Shown here: positions 1 through 7,355 of the stretch, one piece after another
Numbering within the stretch: position 1 is the first letter of the stretch
How the letters are laid out: each line of letters begins with the position of its first letter
Source: JAPPOI01 sp028818055
GTDB lineage: Bacteria > Pseudomonadota > Alphaproteobacteria > Rhodobacterales > Rhodobacteraceae
Length of the DNA stretch: 64,000 nucleotides
Reading direction: 5' to 3'
NCBI GenBank assembly: GCA_965267405.1
Contig: OZ253954.1
Span: 3,100,001-3,164,000, forward strand
The notes under the pieces: generated by a model
What the model was told of the DNA's origin: nothing
The model's input: only the letters and a program-made list of their open reading frames with translations
Databases searched by the model: none
Program-made: the position numbers and the translations under genes

Positions 1-1
1 C

Positions 2-928
2 CGTGTTCTTTTTTCCGTGCCTTCGAGACACGGGGTACTCACGTTTGATATGCCCAGGCTCCGGTTCTCGGCAAGAAACCCGCATCAGTTTCTGGTGCTC
101 ATTGGATTTACCGCCCTCATTATGACGCTGATCGCAATGTTGTACCTGCGCGGCCAAGTGCGACCTATTCGGCGATTGGCCGCCGCGGCCACGGCTTTTG
201 GTAAAGGTCGACGGCTTCCCTACAATCCAAGCGGAGCGGCTGAGGTGCGCGAGGCAGGGCATGCATTTCTTGAGATGCGCGACCGAATCGAAAGCCAGAT
301 TGAACAGCGAACGGCAATGTTATCCGGTGTAAGCCACGATCTTCGCACGCCGCTGACCCGAATGAGGCTGGAGTTGGGGTTGACGGAAGATCGCGAGTTG
401 GCTGACCAACTCTCTGGCGATATTACGGAAATGGAGAACATGGTGAATGCATTTCTGGAATTCGCTCGAAATGAATCACCAGAAGAAATGGTCGCGACCG
501 ACATTAGCGATCTGATCGCAACGATCGTTGACAATTTCAAACGCCAAAAATTTGACGTTCAATTTTCAACTCAGGGTGAGAAAATTGAACATGCAATACA
601 ACCTTTAGCAATGCAGCGGGCAATTACGAATTTACTATCGAATGCGCAACGTTATGCTGATCGTGCACTGGTATCCATTATCCTTGCTGACGAAGCCGTT
701 TCCATCCGCATCGAAGACGATGGCCCCGGTATTTCGCCAGAAGATCGTGAGGAGGCCCTAGCGCCATTCAAAAGACTTGATGAATCTCGAAATCAGGACG
801 CAGGTTCTGGCGTCGGTTTGGGTTTGGCCATTGCAAATGGAATTGCCCGCCAACATGGCGGGCAACTGGTTCTTGGGGAAAGCCCAAGTTTAGGTGGATT
901 GAGCGTGGCGATTAGACTGCCACGATAA
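2..928 (+). CDS. EnvZ-like sensor histidine kinase, 5' end outside window
   Basis: Inner-membrane two-component sensor kinase; the reading frame is open to the window edge, so the sensor half is missing. Visible parts, numbered from the GTG at 17: a membrane segment at about residues 26-45, a HAMP linker at about 46-97, and an H-box with SHDLRTPL whose phospho-accepting His is residue 107. The ATPase domain has an N-box (NLLSNAQRY), the G1 box DDGPGIS and the G2 box GVGLGLAI. The HAMP and H-box resemble EnvZ rather than PhoR-type kinases. The GTG at 17 is not the likely start because upstream codons read smoothly into a periplasmic domain. An OmpR-type response regulator is expected just upstream, outside the window. 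The stimulus is unknown. Confidence 0.9.
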   Translation, partial: RVLFSVPSRHGVLTFDMPRLRFSARNPHQFLVLIGFTALIMTLIAMLYLRGQVRPIRRLAAAATAFGKGRRLPYNPSGAAEVREAGHAFLEMRDRIESQIEQRTAMLSGVSHDLRTPLTRMRLELGLTEDRELADQLSGDITEMENMVNAFLEFARNESPEEMVATDISDLIATIVDNFKRQKFDVQFSTQGEKIEHAIQPLAMQRAITNLLSNAQRYADRALVSIILADEAVSIRIEDDGPGISPEDREEALAPFKRLDESRNQDAGSGVGLGLAIANGIARQHGGQLVLGESPSLGGLSVAIRLPR

Positions 929-941
929 CACTTTGAAAAAA

Positions 942-1262
942 CTAGATTTCAAGCGATTCTGGTTTAGAGCCCTTCTTGAGAGCTGCCTTGAACCAGGCTG
1001 GTTGGCGACCGCGGCCAGACCATGTCTGGCCAGCATCGTTTGGATTGCGGTACTTCGGTGCAACCGGTCCGCTTGACTTGCGTTTTTTCTTTGCGCCAAG
1101 GATGGCGTCTATGCTCATGCCATGCTCTTTCGCGACAGCTTCAAGCGCCTTCTTGGCTTCTGCACGCTTGCGGGCTTCGAAGTTTGTGATCGCTTTGCCG
1201 ACGTCCTTTTGAAGCGCCTTAAGCTCATCCATCGACATTTTGTCGAGATTTATTTTTGCCAT
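942..1262 (-). CDS. hvrA: H-NS family nucleoid protein, HvrA-like
   Basis: Small DNA-binding protein of the H-NS family, 106 residues, which binds and usually silences AT-rich DNA; HvrA in Rhodobacter also modulates photosynthesis and nitrogen-fixation genes. The N-terminal half (about residues 5-60) is a charged coiled-coil oligomerisation region. The C-terminal half carries the family DNA-binding motif: YRNP, then QTWSGRGRQP followed by WF. It ends 13 bp from the convergent kinase gene. Its upstream region (about 1320-1405) is rich in A and T, with repeated CAAAT words, as expected for an autoregulated H-NS target. The photosynthesis role is not implied here because no photosynthesis gene is in the window. 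Confidence 0.9.
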   Translation of the reverse strand: MAKINLDKMSMDELKALQKDVGKAITNFEARKRAEAKKALEAVAKEHGMSIDAILGAKKKRKSSGPVAPKYRNPNDAGQTWSGRGRQPAWFKAALKKGSKPESLEI

Positions 1263-1405
1263 TTTGGAGTCCCTTCTTCTCTAATGAGAACGGCAATTCA
1301 TCGTGAGTAAATCTGCCGAAAACTGGTTAACGAAGTTATATATGCGCCGAAATATAAGCGAATGCAAATTCGCAAATGTAATTTGTCATTAGCAAATTAG
1401 AATAT

Positions 1406-1482
1406 TGGTAGGCCCGGAGGGACTCGAACCCCCAACCAAAGCGTTATGAGCGCTCTGCTCTAACCAATTGAGCTACAGGCCC
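1406..1482 (-). tRNA. tRNA with CAU anticodon (elongator Met, or Ile2)
   Basis: A 77-nt cloverleaf folds on the minus strand with an encoded CCA end (TGGT at 1406-1409 on plus). The acceptor arm is GGGCCTG paired with CGGGCCT, including a G1-U72 wobble; the D-stem is GCTC/GAGC, the anticodon loop is CTCATAA, and the T-stem is GGGGG/CCCTC. It is not initiator tRNA because it lacks the three G-C pairs at the anticodon stem. Met versus lysidine-modified Ile(CAU) cannot be settled by eye: C4-G69 and U12-A23 fit Ile, but G29-C41 does not. Confidence 0.93.
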
Positions 1483-1595
1483 GACCTTATATCGGCATAT
1501 CAGACGCCCCGGTCGCGTCAAGCGCGGGGGCAATAGACTTGGTCGACGCGATCCGTTATCGCACCCCCAATCGTCCATCACGCTGGAGCAGGCGC

Positions 1596-2636
1596 ATGAT
1601 CAAAAATGGTCTCACTTATGCAGATGCAGGAGTGGACATCGATGCAGGCAATGCTTTGGTCGATCGGATCAAACCTGCAGCCGCGCGAACATCGCGTGCT
1701 GGAACGATGGCCGGGTTGGGTGGCTTTGGCGCTCTTTTCGATCTGAAAGCCGCAGGCTTCAAAGACCCAATTTTGGTTGCGGCAACCGATGGCGTGGGCA
1801 CTAAGCTCAAGATCGCAATTGAAACAGGAATCGTTGATACCGTCGGCATCGATCTGGTGGCGATGTGTGTAAACGACCTGATTTGCCAGGGTGCAGAGCC
1901 ACTATTCTTTCTCGACTACTTTGCAACGGGAAAACTCGACGTAGACCACGCTGCTCGCGTGGTCGAAGGGATTGCTGCTGGGTGTGAACGATCGGGTTGC
2001 GCATTGATCGGCGGCGAAACAGCCGAAATGCCAGGCATGTACGACGGTGCAGATTTTGATCTGGCGGGTTTCGCGGTTGGCGCAATGGAACGGGGTCAAA
2101 GCCTTCCTGGGGATATCGGTGTCGGTGATGTTGTCTTGGGGCTGGCTTCCGACGGTGTTCACTCAAACGGTTATTCACTTCTTCGCAGAATTGTTGAACG
2201 CGAAGGCTTGGCCTGGTCTGCCAAAGCTCCGTTCGCTGACACAACTTTGGGCGAAGCGTTCTTAAAGCCGACCCGTCTTTATGTGAGACCTCTTATCGCG
2301 GCGCTTCGAGCCGGAGGTGTTGTCGGACTTGCTCACATAACTGGTGGTGGGTTGACTGAGAATTTGCCTCGGGTGCTGCCAGAGGGTCTTGGCGCACGGA
2401 TCGATTTGTCTGCGTGGCGTATGCCGTCCGAGATGGCTTGGCTGGTCAAAGAAGGTGGCCTTGATCAGGCTGAACTGCTCAAAACGTTTAATGCAGGTAT
2501 CGGAATGGTGGTTGTCGTAAAGCCCGATCAGGCTGGCCATATCCGCGATTTGCTGACCGGTGAGGGCGAGACCGTCTACAAGCTGGGCGAGATCGTTGAG
2601 ACGCCGGGAATGAATTATATCGGTCATCTTGAATGA
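1596..2636 (+). CDS. purM: Phosphoribosylaminoimidazole synthetase (AIR synthetase)
   Basis: Cytosolic PurM, which closes formylglycinamidine ribonucleotide to AIR using ATP in de novo purine synthesis. The product is 346 residues. Visible motifs are GVGTKLKIA near residue 70 (ATP/phosphate loop), GGETAEMPGMY near 150, and a glycine-rich VHSNGYSLLR stretch. I chose the ATG at 1596 (MIKNGLTYADAG) over the TTG at 1539 because family members begin with this sequence and GGAGCAGG lies just ahead. The gene overlaps purN by 4 bp (ATGA), so the two are translationally coupled. tRNA(CAU) lies divergently upstream. Confidence 0.96.
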   Translation: MIKNGLTYADAGVDIDAGNALVDRIKPAAARTSRAGTMAGLGGFGALFDLKAAGFKDPILVAATDGVGTKLKIAIETGIVDTVGIDLVAMCVNDLICQGAEPLFFLDYFATGKLDVDHAARVVEGIAAGCERSGCALIGGETAEMPGMYDGADFDLAGFAVGAMERGQSLPGDIGVGDVVLGLASDGVHSNGYSLLRRIVEREGLAWSAKAPFADTTLGEAFLKPTRLYVRPLIAALRAGGVVGLAHITGGGLTENLPRVLPEGLGARIDLSAWRMPSEMAWLVKEGGLDQAELLKTFNAGIGMVVVVKPDQAGHIRDLLTGEGETVYKLGEIVETPGMNYIGHLE

Positions 2637-3229
2637 CCCGTGTTGCGATCCTGATCTCCGGCGGTGGATCAAATATGGTCGCACTCGTTAAACATATGCA
2701 GGACAACGGATACGCAGAACCGGTATCTGTCCTTAGTAACGATCCAAAAGCAAAAGGGTTGGAACGCGCTAGCGCGCTAGGTGTGCCCACGGAGTTTGTT
2801 GATCATCGAGTTTACAAAGGCCACCGCGAGAAATTTGAAACCGCGCTCAATCAAGCGCTCGTCAAATGCTCACCCGATATAATTTGCCTTGCTGGCTTCA
2901 TGCGAATTTTGACGCCTAACTTTGTAAACACTTGGCAGGACAAGATACTGAATATCCACCCCTCGCTGCTTCCGAAGTATCCGGGGTTGAACACGCATCA
3001 ACGGGCAATTGATGCTGGAGACGTCGAAGCCGGTTGTACTGTTCATCGCGTGACAGCCGAGTTGGATTCAGGACCGATGCTAGGTCAGGCACGGGTGCCT
3101 GTAAAAAAGAATGACACCGCTGAAACACTCGCAAGTCGTGTTTTGACTATGGAGCACAAGCTTTACCCGCAAGTCTTGCAAAGGTTTGTTGCCGGCGAAC
3201 GCGCTCCGATTTTCTTGTCCTATACCTAA
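2633..3229 (+). CDS. purN: Phosphoribosylglycinamide formyltransferase
   Basis: Transfers a formyl group from 10-formyl-THF to GAR, the third step of purine synthesis. The 198-residue protein has the full GART core: an N-terminal ISGGGSNM nucleotide loop, the catalytic stretch NIHPSLLPKYPG with the conserved Asn and His near residues 103-105, and the downstream GCTVH and DSGP motifs holding the catalytic Asp. The start overlaps the purM stop as ATGA. Translation ends 3 bp before rnd, so purM-purN-rnd probably share a transcript. Confidence 0.96.
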   Translation: MTRVAILISGGGSNMVALVKHMQDNGYAEPVSVLSNDPKAKGLERASALGVPTEFVDHRVYKGHREKFETALNQALVKCSPDIICLAGFMRILTPNFVNTWQDKILNIHPSLLPKYPGLNTHQRAIDAGDVEAGCTVHRVTAELDSGPMLGQARVPVKKNDTAETLASRVLTMEHKLYPQVLQRFVAGERAPIFLSYT

Positions 3230-3232
3230 GAG

Positions 3233-4432
3233 ATGACTAGAAAGGTCGAACACACAAAGTTGGGCAACGACAAATTGATAACAGTAACAACGACCGACGG
3301 GCTCCGGGCATTTTGTGAAACTGCGAAGACAGCACCTTATGTAACGGTCGATACCGAATTCTTGCGCGAACGGACCTATTACTCGAAGCTGTGTCTGGTG
3401 CAGCTTGCAGTTCCTGGTGATGGCGATGAGACGGCAATTCTCGTCGACCCCTTGGCCAAAGAAATGTCTTTGGACCCACTTTACGAATTGTTCCGGAATA
3501 CCGACGTCGTCAAAGTCTTTCACGCGGCGCGACAGGACCTTGAAATCTTTTATATCGAAGGCGGCGTAATCCCGACGCCCTTATTCGACACGCAAGTTGC
3601 GGCAATGGTCGCTGGGTTTGGTGAGCAAGTCGGTTACGAAACACTTGTTCGAAAAATTGCAAAGTCGCAGCTTGATAAATCCTCTCGATTTACCGATTGG
3701 TCGCGGCGTCCTTTGACCGAGGCGCAGAAAACCTACGCCTTGGCCGACGTTACCCATTTGAGAGTCATCTATGAACACCTTGAGAAAGAACTGCGTTCGT
3801 CCGGCCGGAACAGCTGGTTAGAAGAAGAGCTTGATGCATTAACCAACCCTGCGACCTATGTGGTTGAACCCGAGCATGCCTGGCAACGAGTAAAGACCCG
3901 AACAAATTCAGGTCGTTTCTTGGCCGTCGTGAAAGAGCTTGCGAGATTTCGCGAGCAATATGCGCAGGACATGAATGTGCCGCGGTCTCGAGTTATGAAG
4001 GATGACGCATTGCTTGAGATCGCGTCGACCAAACCTGCAACCATCAAGGACCTTAGTCGTTCACGGCTCCTGCTGCGTGAAGCTCGAAAAGGCGACATCG
4101 CCGACGGAATCCTCGCGGCCGTTCAAGCAGGCCTTGAGACGCCGCCGGAAGACCAACCCAAACCTGACCGTTCAAGGGAAAAGCTCCAAGTTAATCCCGC
4201 ACTGGCAGATTTGCTGCGCGTACTTCTTAAGGCGAAGGCAGAAAATTTGGGTGTCGCGCAAAAACTTATCGCAACGGCGTCCGAGCTTGATGAAATCGCC
4301 GCGGGCCGGCGCGACGTCGCATCCTTGAAGGGCTGGCGAAAGAAAGCCTTTGGCAGCGATGCGCTTCGCCTTTGCGAAGGCGAGTTGGCGTTAAGAGCCA
4401 ACGGTCAATCAGTCGAGGTGTTCGAACTTTAG
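3233..4432 (+). CDS. rnd: Ribonuclease D
   Basis: 3'-to-5' exoribonuclease for tRNA 3' maturation and RNA turnover. The 399-residue protein shows DEDDy exonuclease motifs: VDTEFLRE near residue 42 (Exo I), FHAARQDLE near 103 (Exo II), and YALADVTHL near 169 (Exo III with Tyr and Asp). An HRDC helical domain spans about 218-300. The start is slightly longer than some relatives, with 16-20 extra N-terminal residues before the LITVTTTDGL segment. The 3' end overlaps the convergent lipoprotein gene by 4 bp. Purine genes immediately upstream suggest one transcription unit rather than shared function. Confidence 0.94.
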   Translation: MTRKVEHTKLGNDKLITVTTTDGLRAFCETAKTAPYVTVDTEFLRERTYYSKLCLVQLAVPGDGDETAILVDPLAKEMSLDPLYELFRNTDVVKVFHAARQDLEIFYIEGGVIPTPLFDTQVAAMVAGFGEQVGYETLVRKIAKSQLDKSSRFTDWSRRPLTEAQKTYALADVTHLRVIYEHLEKELRSSGRNSWLEEELDALTNPATYVVEPEHAWQRVKTRTNSGRFLAVVKELARFREQYAQDMNVPRSRVMKDDALLEIASTKPATIKDLSRSRLLLREARKGDIADGILAAVQAGLETPPEDQPKPDRSREKLQVNPALADLLRVLLKAKAENLGVAQKLIATASELDEIAAGRRDVASLKGWRKKAFGSDALRLCEGELALRANGQSVEVFEL

Positions 4433-4896
4433 CGCCGAATACTGCGGATGTTTCTGGCGCCGATCACCCTGATTTCACGCACGTTGGCTAGCACGATGTC
4501 CGAGACAAACTTCCCCGTAGTGATCTCACGCGACTGTACAGTCGAAACACGTTCAGTGTTTTCAGGCGGAACAGCGCGGAAAGTATAGCTGAGCACTCCG
4601 TTCACAGGTTCGCCTTCCGTATCGGATACCAAAGCTGCAGTGTGCCAACCTTGAGTCGGTGGAAGCCCGGTCGCGCGGATGATTGCTCCACCTGGTGTGC
4701 GATCGATCGTGAGGCTGGTGACATTCTCGATCAAGGGTCGGTCGTCGACGTAAGTCTGAAGGTTAATCTCGTCCAGAGTCTCGACTTCAGTTTCGCTGCC
4801 AAACCAACTGAATGGGTTCAGGCTGAAACCACGGTCGCCGCATCCCGAAAGACCGACAACCGCCAGCACTGCGACGGCAATGTTGAATGCCTTCAT
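4429..4896 (-). CDS. Predicted lipoprotein of unknown function
   Basis: 155-residue secreted lipoprotein. The N-terminus is a lipoprotein signal peptide: MKAF, a hydrophobic core, then the lipobox LSGC with the acylated Cys near residue 19. The mature part starts GDRGFSLNPFSWFG and continues as a beta-rich domain of about 120 residues with no catalytic motif I recognise. Similar short lipoproteins sit next to rnd in related genomes as far as I recall. It is transcribed toward rnd, overlaps it by 4 bp, and starts 126 bp from the divergent sufE. Function is unknown. Confidence 0.75.
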   Translation of the reverse strand: MKAFNIAVAVLAVVGLSGCGDRGFSLNPFSWFGSETEVETLDEINLQTYVDDRPLIENVTSLTIDRTPGGAIIRATGLPPTQGWHTAALVSDTEGEPVNGVLSYTFRAVPPENTERVSTVQSREITTGKFVSDIVLANVREIRVIGARNIRSIRR

Positions 4897-5022
4897 AACC
4901 TTCCCCAGCGACCCGTTACCTTAAGTCTTGCTATCGCAAAGACTACAGCGTGAAAAGTGGCTGTTGATCTGGATATTTGCACTGTTGCGGATTAGGTGGA
5001 TTGACGAAAGCTAGAGAGACTC

Positions 5023-5451
5023 ATGGCAACACCTGCGTTTGAAGACATTGCGGATACATTCGATTTTCTTGACGACTGGGAGGATCGCTACCGCCACGTG
5101 ATTGAGCTTGGAAAGGCAATGCCGGCATTGCCCGAAAACCTTCGCGTTCCCGCAACCAAAGTTGAAGGATGCGCCAGTCAGGTTTGGCTTGTACCGGAAA
5201 TCGAAGGTGAGGGATCAGCCGCCGTTTTTCGCTTTAAGGGTGACAGCGACGCAATGATTGTTCGCGGCCTAATTGCAGTGCTAATTGCCTTGTACGACGG
5301 GCTTTCGGTAAACGAAGTGATTGCCGTCGACGCCCAATCCGAACTTGGCCGTTTGGATCTGCAAGATCATTTGTCATCTCAGCGTTCCAATGGATTGCGC
5401 GCCATGATTGCCCGGATCAACGATTTGGCGAACGCGGCCGCTGCGGTGTAG
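5023..5451 (+). CDS. sufE: SufE-family sulfur acceptor
   Basis: Cytosolic partner of cysteine desulfurase SufS: it accepts persulfide sulfur on a cysteine and passes it to the SUF Fe-S scaffold. The 142-residue protein is a full-length SufE with the active-site Cys in KVEGCASQVW (near residue 50) and the core motif FRFKGDSDAMIVRGL. It stands alone here and not in a suf operon, which is common in this family. The start has GAGAGACTC upstream. Its last 73 bp are overlapped antisense by a predicted small membrane-protein gene. Confidence 0.93.
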   Translation: MATPAFEDIADTFDFLDDWEDRYRHVIELGKAMPALPENLRVPATKVEGCASQVWLVPEIEGEGSAAVFRFKGDSDAMIVRGLIAVLIALYDGLSVNEVIAVDAQSELGRLDLQDHLSSQRSNGLRAMIARINDLANAAAAV

Positions 5452-5657
5452 GCTGCCAGACTTTTTGGCGAAGTCACACTCGGCAACCTTTGCGACAACA
5501 AGAATGCCAGGATAATCAACCAAACCACTTGAACAGCGATGATTGCGCCGGTTGGACCAGTACTGTCCAATGGCAGTGGATTGGCAATTGCAGCCGAAGA
5601 CGACACCAGAAGAGCTGCCGCAAAGCGGCAGACGAAAAAGGCATGGAGTAATTGCAC
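5379..5657 (-). CDS. Possible small membrane protein with signal peptide
   Basis: 92-codon ORF reading against the end of sufE. The predicted protein begins with an export signal (a hydrophobic stretch to about residue 25 ending SSSAAIANP), followed by a second hydrophobic segment (IIAVQVVWLIILAFLL, about 39-54) and a short basic tail. The layout of signal peptide, short loop and one membrane helix is protein-like, and no other reading frame explains 5452-5728. Against it: it overlaps sufE by 73 bp and has no strong ribosome site. I do not recognise a family. Confidence 0.4.
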   Translation of the reverse strand: MQLLHAFFVCRFAAALLVSSSAAIANPLPLDSTGPTGAIIAVQVVWLIILAFLLSQRLPSVTSPKSLAAYTAAAAFAKSLIRAIMARNPLER

Positions 5658-5728
5658 TGGCTGCTCCGGGATTGAACGCGGTCCCGAATAGGTACTTTTG
5701 CAAGGTTAACGAGAAATTTAAAAGTGTC

Positions 5729-6385
5729 TCAATCGTCGAGGCTTTGCAGGGCAGTTTTCAGATCACCGTAGCCCGTAAATCGCCGCTCAAACTCCAAGCC
5801 AAGGCGTTTAGCACAGTCTTTTGCTTTTTCAGTGAGTTCAGGGTCTTCCGTCTGAGCCTGATACACGAGCTTTTCGTAGTGACCGAAGTACATGTCCCGA
5901 AGCTCGGGGTGGCGGTCCAGCCCCAGCGGCTTCCACACGAAAGCTTCAAACTGCCGGACCAGAAAGTCCGTCAGGTAGAAGGCCGTGAACTCAGTTTCAC
6001 TACGCCGTGCGAATGTGTCGTTGCCTTCAAAGAACGAATAACAATGGGGTCCGGCAATCATTTCGATGCCCAGGCGATCGGCGGCTGCTTGAAGCTGACC
6101 ACCCGTGCCGCAATCAGCATAGGCTAGAAAGATCTCATCGTAGTGTTGGCGCAGTTCGCCAACCGCCTTTTCGACCGCAGGCACGATCTTTTCGGGATGA
6201 TTGTGAAAGATCGCTGGAAGGCATTGCAGGTCGATGTGATCGAAATTGTTGCTCGCCAACACATCAAGGATTTCGCGCGCCAATGCGCCGCAAGCCAGCA
6301 CCACAATGCGGCCGGATTTTGCGGCTTCCAGTCCTTCTGTTGTTAAGGCATCCGCCGACGGTAGCTGGGTGTCATCCTGTGACAT
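5729..6385 (-). CDS. DUF1638 family protein
   Basis: 218-residue soluble protein of the DUF1638 family, which has no settled biochemical role. Visible features are an ACGALAREI segment near residue 34, LQCLPAIFHNHPEKI near 57, and a DCGTGG cysteine motif near 93, consistent with a metal or cofactor site. It lies downstream of the corrinoid protein gene on the same strand, 68 bp apart with a hairpin between. This neighbourhood is typical of DUF1638 in roseobacters and suggests a role in corrinoid-linked methyl transfer or corrinoid maintenance. That role is inference from context. Confidence 0.85.
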   Translation of the reverse strand: MSQDDTQLPSADALTTEGLEAAKSGRIVVLACGALAREILDVLASNNFDHIDLQCLPAIFHNHPEKIVPAVEKAVGELRQHYDEIFLAYADCGTGGQLQAAADRLGIEMIAGPHCYSFFEGNDTFARRSETEFTAFYLTDFLVRQFEAFVWKPLGLDRHPELRDMYFGHYEKLVYQAQTEDPELTEKAKDCAKRLGLEFERRFTGYGDLKTALQSLDD

Positions 6386-6428
6386 GATCCAAGATCAATC
6401 CCCAACCAAAACTCGATGCAAGTGTTTA

Positions 6429-6448
6429 TTGGGAGCAAAAGCTCCCAA
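6429..6448 (-). terminator. Hairpin between corrinoid-protein and DUF1638 genes
   Basis: A perfect 8-bp stem (TTGGGAGC/GCTCCCAA) with a four-base loop sits between the two genes. On the minus strand it is followed by TAAACACTT rather than a clean U-run, so it may be a partial terminator or an RNA-processing/stability hairpin that sets unequal expression of the pair. Confidence 0.5.
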
Positions 6449-6453
6449 TCCAT

Positions 6454-7158
6454 TCAGCCAGCGGCGAGTTGGTTGTGTTTGCGCGTCATGAAGTCTTTCG
6501 CGGTTTCAACGGCAACAGCTGCATCACGGCAATACGCATCGGCACCAATCGCCTTGCCAAACTCTTCGTTCAAAGGTGCTCCGCCAACCAGCACGATATA
6601 CTCGTCGCGAATGCCCTGCGCGACCATGGTGTCGATTACAACCTTCATGTAAGGCATGGTGGTCGTCAACAGGGCCGACATACCGAGGATGTCAGGCTCT
6701 TCTTGTTCCATTGCTTCCAAATAGGCTTCGACGGCGTTGTTGATGCCAAGATCGACGACTTCAAAACCTGCGCCTTCCATCATCATGGAAACTAGGTTTT
6801 TGCCGATATCATGGATATCACCTTTCACCGTTCCAATGACCATTTTGCCCATGCGAGGAGCACCCGTTTCGGCGAGCAGCGGCTTCAAGATTGCCATGCC
6901 AGCTTTCATTGCATTTGCAGCCAGCAGAACCTCGGGAACAAACAGAATGCCATCGCGGAAGTCGTTGCCAACAATTGTCATGCCACCGACCAGCGCTTCG
7001 GTCAGAACGCGATACGGTTCCCATCCGCGTTCCAGAAGGATGTTGACGCCTTCTTCGATCTCTTCCTTAAGACCGTCGTAAAGGTCGTCGTGCATCTGGA
7101 GAACAAGTTCCTCGTCATCCAGTTCGCTCAGGATGATATCGTCTTCTTCGTCGGACAT
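6454..7158 (-). CDS. Cobalamin-binding corrinoid protein (MtbC/MetH B12-domain type)
   Basis: Methyl carrier that holds a corrinoid and shuttles methyl groups between methyltransferases. The 234-residue protein has an acidic N-terminal tail, a helical cap (about residues 20-105) and a Rossmann B12-binding domain with the diagnostic GDIHDIGKN motif near residue 113, whose His is the lower axial cobalt ligand. A second B12 motif, LVGGAPLN, lies near 192. A strong ribosome site (AAGGAG) precedes the ATG. It has no catalytic methyltransferase domain, so it needs partners; the Bmt-type homocysteine methyltransferase at 19172-20185 is the obvious candidate. An ATGTC-N8-GACAT palindrome (7195-7212) in the promoter is a possible regulator site. 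Confidence 0.9.
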   Translation of the reverse strand: MSDEEDDIILSELDDEELVLQMHDDLYDGLKEEIEEGVNILLERGWEPYRVLTEALVGGMTIVGNDFRDGILFVPEVLLAANAMKAGMAILKPLLAETGAPRMGKMVIGTVKGDIHDIGKNLVSMMMEGAGFEVVDLGINNAVEAYLEAMEQEEPDILGMSALLTTTMPYMKVVIDTMVAQGIRDEYIVLVGGAPLNEEFGKAIGADAYCRDAAVAVETAKDFMTRKHNQLAAG

Positions 7159-7328
7159 GTGCCTGCTCCTTGGACCGATGACGCCGCTTCTAGAATGTCA
7201 TTTGCGCGACATTTTGACGTTTCACTGTCTGAATTGCGACAGACGATAGGTCAATGCCGACCATCGTATACGGTCGAGCGTTGCATTCTTTCGCTTTGTT
7301 GCTGATCCGAAACATTTCTCTCGTATTT

Positions 7329-7343
7329 GTTCTTCTTTTGTTC
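7329..7343 (+). promoter_or_regulatory. LexA (SOS) box
   Basis: GTTC, seven bases (7333-7339), then GTTC: an exact match to the GTTC-N7-GTTC operator recognised by alphaproteobacterial LexA. It ends 12 bp before the start codon of the radical SAM gene. The same spacing occurs in front of lexA at 51744-51769, which supports the assignment. Confidence 0.75.
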
Positions 7344-7355
7344 TAAAAAGTCGAA

